Source: Companilactobacillus sp. RD055328 (GTDB lineage: Bacteria; Bacillota; Bacilli; Lactobacillales; Lactobacillaceae). Taken from it: a stretch of 64,000 nucleotides of DNA. Shown here in pieces: positions 36,269 through 45,029 of the stretch (its first letter is position 1; every line of letters begins with the position of its first letter). A program made the translations under genes and the position numbers. Location of the stretch: positions 681,571 through 745,570 of the forward strand of contig NZ_BQUT01000005.1 of assembly GCF_022835675.1 (NCBI RefSeq), in the 5' to 3' direction. The notes beneath the pieces are model-generated. The model ran no database searches, was not told the DNA's origin, and saw only the letters and a list, made by a program, of their open reading frames with translations.

Positions 36269-36632
36269 TCTCATAGCCTTTCTTAATCAAATTTTGTAGT
36301 TCATTAAGATTAATATTCAATTCTTGAGCGCGTTTAACAGTATCCAATACATAATCTGTATAGAAATTAGTTTGACGATTCTCAAGAATTTCAGTCTGAG
36401 AATCTTGCGTAACAAACATCCCCAATCCACGCTTCTTTTCGATTAAATTTTTATTTACTAAGATATTCATACCTTTAAGAACCGTAGCTGGATTAATACG
36501 GTAATCTTTTGAGACTTCAGTTGTAGAAGGTATTTGATCTCCCGGTTTATAAATACCTTGCAAAATTGCATCCTCTATTTGTTGTGCTATTTGTAGATAT
36601 AGTGGTTTCTCTTCATCGAATTTAAAATACAA
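36261..36632 (-). CDS. GntR-family regulator, YtrA subfamily
   Basis: 123 residues: a winged helix (1-75; QIPSTTEVSKDYRINPATVLKG split over residues 33-54) and only a short tail of about 45 residues, with no effector domain. This is the YtrA type. It should repress its own operon through the palindrome at 36680-36701. The stop overlaps the ATPase start. Confidence 0.9.
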   Translation of the reverse strand: MYFKFDEEKPLYLQIAQQIEDAILQGIYKPGDQIPSTTEVSKDYRINPATVLKGMNILVNKNLIEKKRGLGMFVTQDSQTEILENRQTNFYTDYVLDTVKRAQELNINLNELQNLIKKGYENE

Positions 36633-36679
36633 TATATTAATCCTTTCAAAGTAAATTAATCTTAACCGGCCAGTTGTAG

Positions 36680-36728
36680 GTTAGTTACTTGTGTAACTAA
36701 CTATATAACCAGTCCGATTTTTTGTCAA
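36680..36728 (-). promoter_or_regulatory. Promoter and palindromic operator of the YtrA-type operon
   Basis: TTGACA (36728-36723), 17 bp, TATAGT (36705-36700) on the minus strand. A perfect inverted repeat GTTAGTTAC-ttgt-GTAACTAAC (36680-36701) touches the -10 box and covers the start of transcription, the expected place for repression by the encoded GntR protein. Confidence 0.8.
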
Positions 36729-36730
36729 TT

Positions 36731-36763
36731 AAAAAAAGCATATTCTTTCGAATATGCTTTTTT
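36731..36763 (-). terminator. Terminator after the small membrane protein gene
   Basis: AAAAAAGCATATTC-tttc-GAATATGCTTTTTT, just beyond the stop at 36762; it would stop transcripts heading left. Confidence 0.85.
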
Positions 36764-37064
36764 ATATATTGTTTATTAATGCTATTAATGCCACGGCAAT
36801 AAAGACCATAAGTACATTAATTGCCACTTGATAGATAATATTAATTCTTAATTTCATGACTATGAAAAAAAACATCAACATCGATAAAACTACCATAACA
36901 ACTTTGTAACCTGCTAAAACATTCAATAATGCAGTTCCAATTGTCATAATGAAGAATGCCAATGTTAAATAGACAATCCATTTCATGCTCAAAACTTCTT
37001 GAGTAAATAATGTCCAAATAATAAAAGATAGGCCAATCAAAATTATAATACTTCCAAAAATCAT
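36762..37064 (-). CDS. Small membrane protein
   Basis: 100 residues, almost wholly hydrophobic, with three or four helices (about 2-20, 28-45, 52-68, 75-97). Family not recognised. AAGGAG lies 7 bases upstream, inside the end of the flavodoxin-like gene, so the two genes form one unit, and this protein may partner the membrane tail of that enzyme. Confidence 0.75.
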   Translation of the reverse strand: MIFGSIIILIGLSFIIWTLFTQEVLSMKWIVYLTLAFFIMTIGTALLNVLAGYKVVMVVLSMLMFFFIVMKLRINIIYQVAINVLMVFIAVALIALINNI

Positions 37065-37065
37065 A

Positions 37066-37830
37066 CTATCTCCTTCGATGTTTCACAAATGTAAAGAAGT
37101 GTAGAATCATAGATAATAAGACAAAGAAAATAATTGTAAAACTAGCATAGTTTAGCCAGAAACTATTAATAGTTATAAGATTACCAAGTAATTGTTGGAT
37201 TCCCATTGTCAATAATGCCATAACCGCAATCATAAAAAATAATTGAATATATCTCTTCACAGTTGAATCATCCTTTCGCTTCTTAGTTGAAATTTTCTTA
37301 CCATATTTAGCACATAGTTTCTTCTTACTTCCAGGTAATTCTTTCATCCCAAAAGTGCCTGGCAAGACAATTTCACCTGTCTTAATAACACCCGCAGCTG
37401 ACATAACCCGATCGATAGTCTTAAGACTATTATCGGTAACACCAGTTACAAAGTTCTCAAATGTTGATACATAACAACTCGTTAAACTTAAGTAATGTTT
37501 GTTCTTAAATTGCCCTGGAATTGTATCACCGTTTTCTTTGAAATATACAAACTTAGGTCGCATGCAATCAAAGAAATTCTTTAACACTCCGGATAATTCA
37601 CGCCAGTATGTAGGGGCTGCAAATACCCATACATCAGCTTCCATTAACTTCTCGCTCAATTCATCTAATACTGGATTATCCTCACCACGTTTTCTTGGGG
37701 TTATGTGATAATCTTCTAAATAAATAGTCTCTTGTTCGCAACTATCGTCAACATTTTTCATTACTTCTGCTAACAATTGAGCATTAATACCTGCTTCTTG
37801 ATGAGCAGCTAAAACTCCTAATATTTTCAT
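37066..37830 (-). CDS. Flavodoxin-like NAD(P)H oxidoreductase with C-terminal membrane helices
   Basis: 254 residues. The N-terminal 175 or so follow the NADPH-dependent FMN reductase/flavodoxin fold: KILGVLAAHQEAGINAQLL as phosphate-binding region, ADVWVFAAPTYWRELSGVLK as FMN loop, and FDCMRPKF after it. After a basic linker (KKISTKKRKDD) come two helices at about 200-217 and 226-246. Soluble members of this family lack such a tail. It may reduce quinones or iron at the membrane; this is inference. GGAGATG precedes the ATG. Confidence 0.8.
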   Translation of the reverse strand: MKILGVLAAHQEAGINAQLLAEVMKNVDDSCEQETIYLEDYHITPRKRGEDNPVLDELSEKLMEADVWVFAAPTYWRELSGVLKNFFDCMRPKFVYFKENGDTIPGQFKNKHYLSLTSCYVSTFENFVTGVTDNSLKTIDRVMSAAGVIKTGEIVLPGTFGMKELPGSKKKLCAKYGKKISTKKRKDDSTVKRYIQLFFMIAVMALLTMGIQQLLGNLITINSFWLNYASFTIIFFVLLSMILHFFTFVKHRRR

Positions 37831-37934
37831 ATACTCATCTCCTTACTTATACAGTATAACTTTAAAACATTTTTGTTTCTATTTTCTTTTTTATAGTTAA
37901 AATAAACATAAGAATATATATAGGAGAAAAAATT

Positions 37935-38366
37935 ATGGAAATTAAACTTTCAACAGATTTAAAATCACCTATTTATCAAGACGCTTTAAATATCCGCTAC
38001 AAAGTATTTGTAGATGAACAAGATGTTCCGGAAAACATGGAAATCGATGAATATGAAGATATATCAACTTATTTTGTTGGATATATCGATGATCAACCTG
38101 TCGTTACCGCTCGCTGTTTTCCCACTGATGATAATGGCTGGCACGTACAACGAGTTGCAACGTATAAAGAATATCGAAAACGCGGTTTAGCAAAAGAATT
38201 ATTAGAATATATTGAGCAAGTTGCTAAGCAAGAAGATTACGATTATTTGATTTTAGGTGCTCAAGATCAGGCTCAAGGCTTTTATCTAAAACTAGGTTAT
38301 CAAGTTATTGGTGATCAATATATGGACGCCGGCATAGAACATCATGATATGAAAAAATCACTCTAG
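37935..38366 (+). CDS. GNAT-family N-acetyltransferase
   Basis: 143 residues. IRYKVFVDEQDVPENMEIDE is a start shared with ElaA/YjcF-type acetyltransferases, VQRVATYKEYRKRGLAKELL holds the acetyl-CoA loop (RKRGLA), and FYLKLGYQVIG closes the fold. It could act on small amines or autoinducer-like compounds; the substrate is not known. AGGAG precedes the ATG. Confidence 0.88.
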   Translation: MEIKLSTDLKSPIYQDALNIRYKVFVDEQDVPENMEIDEYEDISTYFVGYIDDQPVVTARCFPTDDNGWHVQRVATYKEYRKRGLAKELLEYIEQVAKQEDYDYLILGAQDQAQGFYLKLGYQVIGDQYMDAGIEHHDMKKSL

Positions 38367-38424
38367 ACGTTTTGAGTAGTAATAATTATTCGAAAGTAGT
38401 ATTTTACTTGTGAGGTGAATAATT

Positions 38425-39063
38425 ATGAAAAATACATTTATTGTTGGCGCCAACGGCGCAGTTGGCCGATTATTGGTTGCCCAAATGAAAGAAAAAAACA
38501 TGTCTTTCACAGCTGGAGTCCGCAAGCAAGAACAAGTAGACACCCTTCAAACTGATGGAATTAATGCAAAATTAATTGATTTAACAGGTTCCGTTGACGA
38601 TTTAGTAAAAGCTTTTTCAGGAGCAGATAGTATTATCTTCTCTGCTGGTTCTGGAGGTAAAACTGGTGATGATATGACTCTTGAAATCGACCTAGATGGC
38701 GCTGTCAAAACTATGGAGGCCGCTCAAATTGCCGGTGTTAAACGTTATGTTATGGTAAGTTCGATCTATGCAGATAAGCGTGAGACAGTTGATGCTTCAC
38801 CAATTCGTCCTTATATGATTGCTAAATTCTACGCTGATCGAGAATTGCGCCGTTCAACGCTAGACTATACGATTTTACATCCCGGATATCTAACTAATGA
38901 TGAACCAACTGGAAAAATATTAGTAGATGATACTTCAGATAATATCAAGATTTCTCGTAGTGATGTGGCTGCTTCATTAATTCATTTATTAAATAATGAT
39001 AAATCAATCAGAAAAGACTACACTATCGTAAACGGTGATAAGCCAATCGAAACAGCATTTTAA
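38425..39063 (+). CDS. NAD(P)-binding atypical SDR-family protein
   Basis: 212 residues. NTFIVGANGAVGRLLVAQM is the Rossmann GxxGxxG motif; VSSIYADKRE and a later YMIAKFYADRELRRS supply a Tyr/Lys-like region of atypical short-chain dehydrogenases (NmrA/YhfK group). Such proteins bind NAD(P) and may act as redox sensors or reductases. Single gene with terminator; GAGGTG precedes the ATG. Confidence 0.87.
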   Translation: MKNTFIVGANGAVGRLLVAQMKEKNMSFTAGVRKQEQVDTLQTDGINAKLIDLTGSVDDLVKAFSGADSIIFSAGSGGKTGDDMTLEIDLDGAVKTMEAAQIAGVKRYVMVSSIYADKRETVDASPIRPYMIAKFYADRELRRSTLDYTILHPGYLTNDEPTGKILVDDTSDNIKISRSDVAASLIHLLNNDKSIRKDYTIVNGDKPIETAF

Positions 39064-39076
39064 AAAATTGCAAAAT

Positions 39077-39107
39077 AAAAAACACTGACCTTTGTCAGTG
39101 TTTTTTT
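39077..39107 (+). terminator. Terminator after the SDR gene
   Basis: AAAAACACTGAC-cttt-GTCAGTGTTTTT hairpin and T tract. Confidence 0.88.
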
Positions 39108-39415
39108 GATTCTTCAAGCTCTTTATCTACGTTTACATTTTAACTTAACTTCCCCAGAACTTTACCTGGCTTGATAGAATAATTCCCCCTGAACTATTTT
39201 CCCCAAAATAGTTCATCTAATAACTAGTGCATCACATGCATTATCTAGCTAACGAGATAAGTATAACGAAATTATCTTCATATTTATTATCAAAAATAGC
39301 CTTTATAATGGCAAAAAATGATATTTATTTGTTTAATCCCTTATAAATTAAAGAATTTTCATCAATTATTTGTTAAGCTAATAATATATACCCGATATAT
39401 TTAAAGGATTGTAAT
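39108..39415. other. 308-bp intergenic region with one inverted repeat
   Basis: AT-rich. It holds a perfect inverted repeat (39191-39214) and a TATAAT-like box near 39306; I see no open frame with a ribosome site and no RNA fold I recognise. Confidence 0.5.
39191..39214. repeat. Perfect 10-bp inverted repeat
   Basis: GAACTATTTT-cccc-AAAATAGTTC. No T tract follows in either direction, so an operator or RNA structural element is more likely than a terminator. Confidence 0.5.
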
Positions 39416-40945
39416 ATGTACAGAAGTAAATTTTTAGACCCTTGGGATGAAAGATGTTTCGAGTTATTAGTATACCTAAATAATAATTCTCGCAGCACTT
39501 CTAAAGAAGACTGTATTTCGTATCTAAATGTTTCCCCAAAAACTCTTGCTAAAATGTGTGATTCATTAACTTCTATAGCTAATGAAACAGGTTTTTTTGT
39601 AATGGAAAACACACAAAACCGTTTAAAAATTATAATGACTGAAAATAGTAATGCCTCTCGTGTATTCTTCCATCTCTTATCACATTCCATCAAGTATAAG
39701 CTTATAGATGAGCTATTTAATCAGAACGAATTGCAAACAATTAAATTAGAGAGTGAACTAGGTATTAGTCACGCCACATTGTATCGAAAACTTGATGATC
39801 TAAAGGAAATACTTGCTACATTTAATTTAAAAATTCACAAAAAAGAACTACAAGGTTCCGAATTACAAATTCGCCACTTTTTTTTAGATTTCTGCATGAA
39901 CACAATTCCTTATGATTATTTGTTAAACGAGTTAAAAGATAGTCAAATAGTAGCAGCAGTTGATCTGTTCAAACAAACACTTGAAGTTAATTTAGACACT
40001 GAAGCCGAATTAAAATTCATCGTTTATTTAACTATTATGCGCAAGCGATATCACCAAGGAAAAATTGATGAGCAAAAACTAACAGATGAATATCCTTTCT
40101 TTGAAAATGACTACGATAAAACTCACAAAAAACATTTCTTAGCTATGTTTTCTAATTATGAATTAAAGGATTCTGTTGATACGTTTTTCACTAGTTTATC
40201 AAATCTTTTCAAAGTTAACTTTTCTAATTGGGAATCAGAATTATTCATACTTTTTGCAATGGGAAATAATATTTTCCCACTTAACTCAGCGGTCTTTAAT
40301 AATGTGATTAAAATACAATCACAATCTGATTCTATTGTTGAAACGATCGTTAATGCTATGCTTGATAAATTGCACGAAACCAATCTGCTTGAAGACGGAA
40401 ATTTCATTTTACAGAATTATGTTAGAAGTTTGTTGAATACAATTTGCTGGAACCATGAAATATATCGTGGCGGAATTTATATGTATACAGAATTGAAGTT
40501 CGACAGATTCATTAGTCTCAATAAATTCGATGTAATTAGAGAATATGTCGTTAATTTCCTACCTAATTCTTTCCCACAATTCAAAAAAGACGATTTACAA
40601 AACAAAAGATTCTTAGTTAACTTAGTATTAATATGCTTATATTCTGCTAATCACAGTAATCAGTCTTATAAGATAGGTGTTTCTATAAAAGGTGATCTTA
40701 TGTATCGCATGTTGATTGAAAAACATATTATCAACCGCGTTAATTCTTTAGGTTACGTAAATGCTGAAGTATTGGATAAAAACAAAAAATACGATTTAGT
40801 AATTAGTAATGTTAATTTATTAGAGCTTGAAGATATATATCAAGACTTCTATTTACTTAATCATCAATTCACTCCATTAGACTTCAATACACTAGAATTA
40901 TTTATTGAAAAAAAAGCAGGGATAAAAAAAGACGCAACTATATAG
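39416..40945 (+). CDS. Mga-like transcriptional regulator (2 of 3)
   Basis: 509 residues with the same order as the proteins at 21650 and 53670. A winged helix lies at about 10-75, a second Mga-type helix-turn-helix at about 112-140 (LGISHATLYRKLDDLKEIL), then ELQGSELQIRHFFLDF (the typical link to the PRD-like part), helical regulatory domains, and KYDLVISNVNLLE near 460 as an EIIB-like strand. AAAGGA precedes the ATG. Targets are unknown; neighbours are an SDR gene and metQ. Confidence 0.78.
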   Translation: MYRSKFLDPWDERCFELLVYLNNNSRSTSKEDCISYLNVSPKTLAKMCDSLTSIANETGFFVMENTQNRLKIIMTENSNASRVFFHLLSHSIKYKLIDELFNQNELQTIKLESELGISHATLYRKLDDLKEILATFNLKIHKKELQGSELQIRHFFLDFCMNTIPYDYLLNELKDSQIVAAVDLFKQTLEVNLDTEAELKFIVYLTIMRKRYHQGKIDEQKLTDEYPFFENDYDKTHKKHFLAMFSNYELKDSVDTFFTSLSNLFKVNFSNWESELFILFAMGNNIFPLNSAVFNNVIKIQSQSDSIVETIVNAMLDKLHETNLLEDGNFILQNYVRSLLNTICWNHEIYRGGIYMYTELKFDRFISLNKFDVIREYVVNFLPNSFPQFKKDDLQNKRFLVNLVLICLYSANHSNQSYKIGVSIKGDLMYRMLIEKHIINRVNSLGYVNAEVLDKNKKYDLVISNVNLLELEDIYQDFYLLNHQFTPLDFNTLELFIEKKAGIKKDATI

Positions 40946-40959
40946 TTGCGTCTTTTTTT
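40924..40959. terminator. Bidirectional terminator
   Basis: AAAAAAGACGCAACTA-TAGTTGCGTCTTTTTTT-type hairpin between the convergent regulator and metQ genes. Confidence 0.88.
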
Positions 40960-41764
40960 ATTTAACGGGAAGAACTGCACCTTTCCACTTCTTTAAAATC
41001 CACTTTTGAGTGCTATCTTTTTTAAGTTCTCTAACTAACAACTCAATATTTTTTTTATTCTTATCACTTTTATTAACTGCTACAACGTTACTGTATGGAG
41101 AATCCGTTGATTCAATAGCTACTGCGGATTTAGGATCAATCTTTGCTTGTACTGCGAAGTTTGAATTAATTGCTATTAAATCTCCTTCGTCATTTTTATA
41201 TAATTCCGGTAGAATTTTAGGATCAAAACTATACTTGAATTTGAGGTTCTTAGGATTATCTTTTATATCTTTAAAATCAGCTGTTTCAATATTTGTTCCA
41301 GGTTTCAAAGTCAAAATGCCATTTTGTTCTAATATTGATAATACTCGACCCCAATCAGCTCGACTACTAGAAACTAATACCGTAGCACCGTTTTTTACAT
41401 CACTGATTTTTTTGACTCTCTTACTATACAATCCTAAAGGTTCCAAATGAATCTTGCCTGCACTGACTAGATCATACCCATTATCCTTATTGGATTTATT
41501 CATATAAGGAATATGTTGATAATAGTTAGCATCCAACTCTTCAGCGTCAAGTGCCGCATTCGGAAGTACATAGTCATTAAAAACTTTGATTTCTAAGTCT
41601 ATTCCTTCTTTTTTCAATGCTGGCTTAATATGCCTTAGTATCTCAGCATGGGGAATTGATGAAGCTCCTACTGTTAATCTGTTTTTAGGTTTTTGCGAAG
41701 TACATCCTGTCAGTAAAACAATCAGAAGCAATAGAAAAGATAACTTATTTAGTTTTTTTATCAT
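40958..41764 (-). CDS. metQ: Methionine ABC transporter substrate-binding lipoprotein
   Basis: 268 residues from the ATG at 41764 (AGGAGG 6 bases upstream). A lipoprotein signal ends LLTGCTS, so Cys anchors it outside the membrane. RLTVGASSIPHAEILRHIKP and DANYYQHIPYMN are NlpA/MetQ motifs. It captures methionine (or a dipeptide containing it) for MetNI. Third gene of a T-box-controlled operon. Confidence 0.93.
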   Translation of the reverse strand: MIKKLNKLSFLLLLIVLLTGCTSQKPKNRLTVGASSIPHAEILRHIKPALKKEGIDLEIKVFNDYVLPNAALDAEELDANYYQHIPYMNKSNKDNGYDLVSAGKIHLEPLGLYSKRVKKISDVKNGATVLVSSSRADWGRVLSILEQNGILTLKPGTNIETADFKDIKDNPKNLKFKYSFDPKILPELYKNDEGDLIAINSNFAVQAKIDPKSAVAIESTDSPYSNVVAVNKSDKNKKNIELLVRELKKDSTQKWILKKWKGAVLPVK

Positions 41765-41774
41765 ATCTATCCTC

Positions 41775-42458
41775 CTATCTGTGATCGACTTTTTTGACAA
41801 CGAAATCACCTATAAATTGAAAAGCAAAAACAATAACTAAGATAATTAATGTTGCTACCAAAGTAACTGTATTTTGTCCGGCTTCAAATCCATCTTGATA
41901 AGCTAAGTTGCCTAGTCCACCGGCCCCAATTACACCAGCCATTGCGGTGTAACCAATGATAGAAATTGCTGTTACTGTTAATCCTGAAACCAGTGCAGGT
42001 AAGCTTTCGGGTAACAATACTCGCCAAATAATTTGTTTGTTTGTAGCTCCTAATGAACGTGCCATTTCAAGTGCTCCAGTATCAACTTCATTAAATCCTA
42101 ACTCAACTAACCTAGCATAGAATGGTGCGGCAGCTAACACTAATGCTGGCAATGCCGCTTTAGGGCCAATGATTGTTCCAACTAAAACTTTAGTAAATGG
42201 TATAAGTAAAACGATTAAGACAATAAACGGAATTGAACGAAAGACGTTCACAAAAAATGAAATAACAGCTCTAAATATCTTGATTGACAATCTTGTAGAG
42301 GATTTTGTTTGATATAAAACTAACCCTAATAAAAAGCCAATTATTGCAACTAATATTACCGTCCCAATTGTTAGAATTATTGTTTCGGTAGTTGATATTC
42401 TAATATTTAGCCAATCTATTTGTGACCATTGAAAGTAAGATTGTATTCCTGCATTCAT
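41775..42458 (-). CDS. metI: Methionine ABC transporter permease
   Basis: 227 residues with five or six helices. GALEMARSLGATNKQIIWRVLLPE is the EAA loop that contacts MetN (residues split around 140-163). GGAGGTGA precedes the ATG and overlaps the metN stop, giving coupled translation. Confidence 0.94.
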   Translation of the reverse strand: MNAGIQSYFQWSQIDWLNIRISTTETIILTIGTVILVAIIGFLLGLVLYQTKSSTRLSIKIFRAVISFFVNVFRSIPFIVLIVLLIPFTKVLVGTIIGPKAALPALVLAAAPFYARLVELGFNEVDTGALEMARSLGATNKQIIWRVLLPESLPALVSGLTVTAISIIGYTAMAGVIGAGGLGNLAYQDGFEAGQNTVTLVATLIILVIVFAFQFIGDFVVKKVDHR

Positions 42459-43487
42459 TTATATCACCTCCACTTGTACTTGTTTTGTATTTAGATTCTT
42501 TATTATTTGCTCTTGCAAATCTTCTGTTGCCTGAATTTGCACGATTAAATATCCCATTACACCTTCAATAGTAGGTTGTAATTGTCCTCCCAAAATACTG
42601 AATTGAGCTTTCGGATATTCACGACTAATCTCTGAAATAACAGCTTGTCGTACCGTTTCACGAACAAAAGTTAGTTTTAGAATTGCTGAATCACTTGTCG
42701 CATTTTGTTTGATTTCTTTTAGCACTTCTTGTGCATCTATATCATTTTGTAATTGTGATTCTGAAATAATTGATTTAGTAATTGCTGAATTAGGGTGTTC
42801 GAATATTTGTGTTACTGATCCAGTTTCTACAATTTTTCCTGATTCCATTACCGCGATTTGTTGGCAAATACGACGAACAGCTTCCATTTCATGTGTAACC
42901 ATTACAATAGTTATCTTCATTTCACGATTAATTTTTGCTAATAATTTCAATATCGAGGATGTTGCTTCAGGATCTAGCGCACTAGTTGCTTCATCACATA
43001 ATAATATTTTAGGATTTCTGATTAAGGCTCTAGCTATGGCCACACGTTGTTTTTGTCCACCAGATAATTGGTTAGGATACTTATTATCGTGATCATTTAA
43101 GCCGACGATTTCTAATATTTCTAGAGCCCTTTTTTGACGTTGTTCTTTAGGAACTCCAATCAATTTCAAAGGCAGTGCAACATTTTCTAATACAGTCTTT
43201 GATGCCAGTAAATTGAATTGTTGAAATACCATACCGATTTGTTGTTGAGCTAATCTCAAATCGGTCTTGTTGATATTAACAATAGATTGCCCATCAATCT
43301 TAATATCACCTGATGTTGGAGTTTCTAAACCATTGAATAATCGAATCAAAGTACTCTTACCTGCACCTGAATAACCGATAATTCCGTAGATAACCCCTTC
43401 TGGTATTTCTAATGAAACATCATGAAGTACTGAGAATTCTTGATTCTTGTTAACAAATGTTTTGTTAACATTTTGCACTGTGATCAT
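42459..43487 (-). CDS. metN: Methionine ABC transporter ATPase with NIL domain
   Basis: 342 residues. Walker A GYSGAGKST, signature LSGGQKQRV, Walker B ILLCDEATSALD, then a C-terminal NIL domain (about 265-340) that binds methionine and inhibits transport in E. coli MetN. First gene of metNIQ behind a methionine T-box, so control acts both on RNA and on protein. GAGGATG precedes the ATG. Confidence 0.95.
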   Translation of the reverse strand: MITVQNVNKTFVNKNQEFSVLHDVSLEIPEGVIYGIIGYSGAGKSTLIRLFNGLETPTSGDIKIDGQSIVNINKTDLRLAQQQIGMVFQQFNLLASKTVLENVALPLKLIGVPKEQRQKRALEILEIVGLNDHDNKYPNQLSGGQKQRVAIARALIRNPKILLCDEATSALDPEATSSILKLLAKINREMKITIVMVTHEMEAVRRICQQIAVMESGKIVETGSVTQIFEHPNSAITKSIISESQLQNDIDAQEVLKEIKQNATSDSAILKLTFVRETVRQAVISEISREYPKAQFSILGGQLQPTIEGVMGYLIVQIQATEDLQEQIIKNLNTKQVQVEVI

Positions 43488-43509
43488 AATTCATCCTCTT
43501 TTCTAGAAC

Positions 43510-43770
43510 AAAAAAAATCCTTCCTCTCAAAATTGAGAGAAAGGACGTCTAATAACGTGTTACCACCTTCATTTGTAATAACCTCACGACTATTACCTTG
43601 CAAAGTACCTGTTGATACTCGTTTGCTGTAACGGGCAACACCCGCATTTGACTAAAGCATTCGCCAAATGAACGTTACAAGACCATATTCGACTACTCTT
43701 CATGCTATCTCTTTTCACCAAACGAGACTCTCTTTTAACACTACTAACTAACCTACTCATCTTTTGTTTT
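43510..43770 (-). promoter_or_regulatory. Methionine T-box riboswitch of metNIQ
   Basis: The minus strand has T-box AGGTGGTAACACG (43568-43556) and a terminator GTCCTTTCTCTC/GAGAGGAAGGA with T tract (43546-43510). Upstream, CGAATATGGTC carries ATG (43686-43684) at the expected specifier position of stem I, pointing to tRNA-Met. This explains most of the 333-bp gap. Confidence 0.92.
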
Positions 43771-43787
43771 TATATTTATTGTTTGTA

Positions 43788-43816
43788 ATCATATTCATTT
43801 TTTTGCTTGTTGTCAA
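43788..43816 (-). promoter_or_regulatory. Promoter of the metNIQ T-box transcript
   Basis: TTGACA, 17 bp, TATGAT on the minus strand: consensus -35 and near-consensus -10, just upstream of the T-box leader. Confidence 0.8.
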
Positions 43817-43820
43817 CCAA

Positions 43821-44357
43821 TTAGTCATTTATAAAATTTTTTATTTCTGAAAATGAACTAAAAGCATACAACATTTCTCTATGTTCTTTCGTCAAAAAAC
43901 CTTGCTCCACCATGCGATCATACATTTCAATTAACGGTTCATAATATCCATCTTGATTGAATAAAATACATGGATTATTATTTTGGCCTACTCGATTCCA
44001 TGAGTATGCTTCTGATATTTCTTCAATGGTTCCCGGACCACCTGGAAGAGCCAAACAATAATCAGATAGCTCAAGCATTTTTTTCTTTCGTTCATCCATA
44101 TCTTCAACTATTTCTAAAGATGTTAATCCCTCATGAGCTTGCTCATCCTCAACTAAAAATCCTGGAATTACACCAAATACTTGTCTGCCATTAGCTAACA
44201 TAGTATCCGCAATTATTCCCATCAATCCGCGGTTCCCACCGCCATAAACCAAGTCATATCCATTTGTACACATCCATTGCGCTAATTCTTCAGCTTTTTG
44301 TGCATATTTGTTATCAAAACCCGTTGAGGCTCCACAATAAACCGCGATTCTTGTCAT
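43821..44357 (-). CDS. LOG-family nucleotide phosphoribohydrolase
   Basis: 178 residues. VYGGGNRGLMG (38-48) and LPGGPGTIEE (104-113) are the two signatures of the LOG family, with the catalytic Arg/Glu region at PGGxGTxxE. Members release bases from nucleoside 5'-monophosphates; older annotation is lysine decarboxylase, which is misleading. AAGGATGG precedes the ATG, and it is one base behind the TetR gene, so both are cotranscribed. Confidence 0.92.
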   Translation of the reverse strand: MTRIAVYCGASTGFDNKYAQKAEELAQWMCTNGYDLVYGGGNRGLMGIIADTMLANGRQVFGVIPGFLVEDEQAHEGLTSLEIVEDMDERKKKMLELSDYCLALPGGPGTIEEISEAYSWNRVGQNNNPCILFNQDGYYEPLIEMYDRMVEQGFLTKEHREMLYAFSSFSEIKNFIND

Positions 44358-44358
44358 C

Positions 44359-44901
44359 TTAATCCATCCTTAAATATGGTGTAATTGAATTATTAATTAA
44401 TTTTGAAATCATTTCTGTATTATCACCATCAAAACTATCTCTTGATAGAAATAATTGATGTAAAAAGCCAATAAGTCCCCAACAAATATAGCTCATAACG
44501 TATTCGCCTGTCTCTTCGTTCTCAAATGGCAGAACTTCTTTACCACGTTTGATTGTTAATTTAAGCAGTTGTGTCATTAATCCTGAATTAGGATTACGAC
44601 ATAAGACACCAAGTGCCATCATGTTTTCAAATACATATCCTAGAACATGTTGGAAGTATTCATTACTGTTAACTTGTCCTGTATAAGTATCAACTAACTC
44701 AGAAAATTCATTCACATATTGCTTTTCTGTTTTATCTTGCAAATCATAGATATCATCATAATGAACGTAAAAAGTCCGACGATTCAAATCAGCTTTTTGC
44801 GTTAATTCAGTAACTGTTATCTCACTAATCGGTTTCACAGCTAATAATGATATAAATGATTTTTCAATACTTGCAAGTGTTTTTATACTTCTCTTATCCA
44901 T
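44359..44901 (-). CDS. TetR/AcrR-family regulator
   Basis: About 180 residues from the ATG at 44901, 7 bases behind GGGGGATGG; a longer frame starts without a ribosome site. The helix-turn-helix is ISEITVTELTQKADLNRRTF (23-42), followed by YVHYDDIYDLQDK. The C-terminal ligand domain is of the TetR_C_33-like type found near ABC genes in lactobacilli. It is divergent from the FtsX-type ABC genes at 45030, its likely target, and drives the LOG gene with itself. Confidence 0.88.
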   Translation of the reverse strand: MDKRSIKTLASIEKSFISLLAVKPISEITVTELTQKADLNRRTFYVHYDDIYDLQDKTEKQYVNEFSELVDTYTGQVNSNEYFQHVLGYVFENMMALGVLCRNPNSGLMTQLLKLTIKRGKEVLPFENEETGEYVMSYICWGLIGFLHQLFLSRDSFDGDNTEMISKLINNSITPYLRMD

Positions 44902-45029
44902 AACCATCCCCCACAATGCTTTATGCATAATTATACTCCATCTGTGAATTAATGCACACTTTTTCAACTAATGACCATTGCACCTAGATGTATAAAGCTT
45001 AGAATATGCCACATACATGGAGGTATATT

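Noticed and set aside
43821-44357. Lysine decarboxylase
   Set aside because: The PGGxGTxxE family is LOG; the decarboxylase name is an old misannotation.
44902-45029. TetR operator palindrome between the divergent TetR and ABC genes
   Set aside because: Several ATGCA/TGCAT and AATTA fragments are visible, but I could not assemble a convincing symmetric site.
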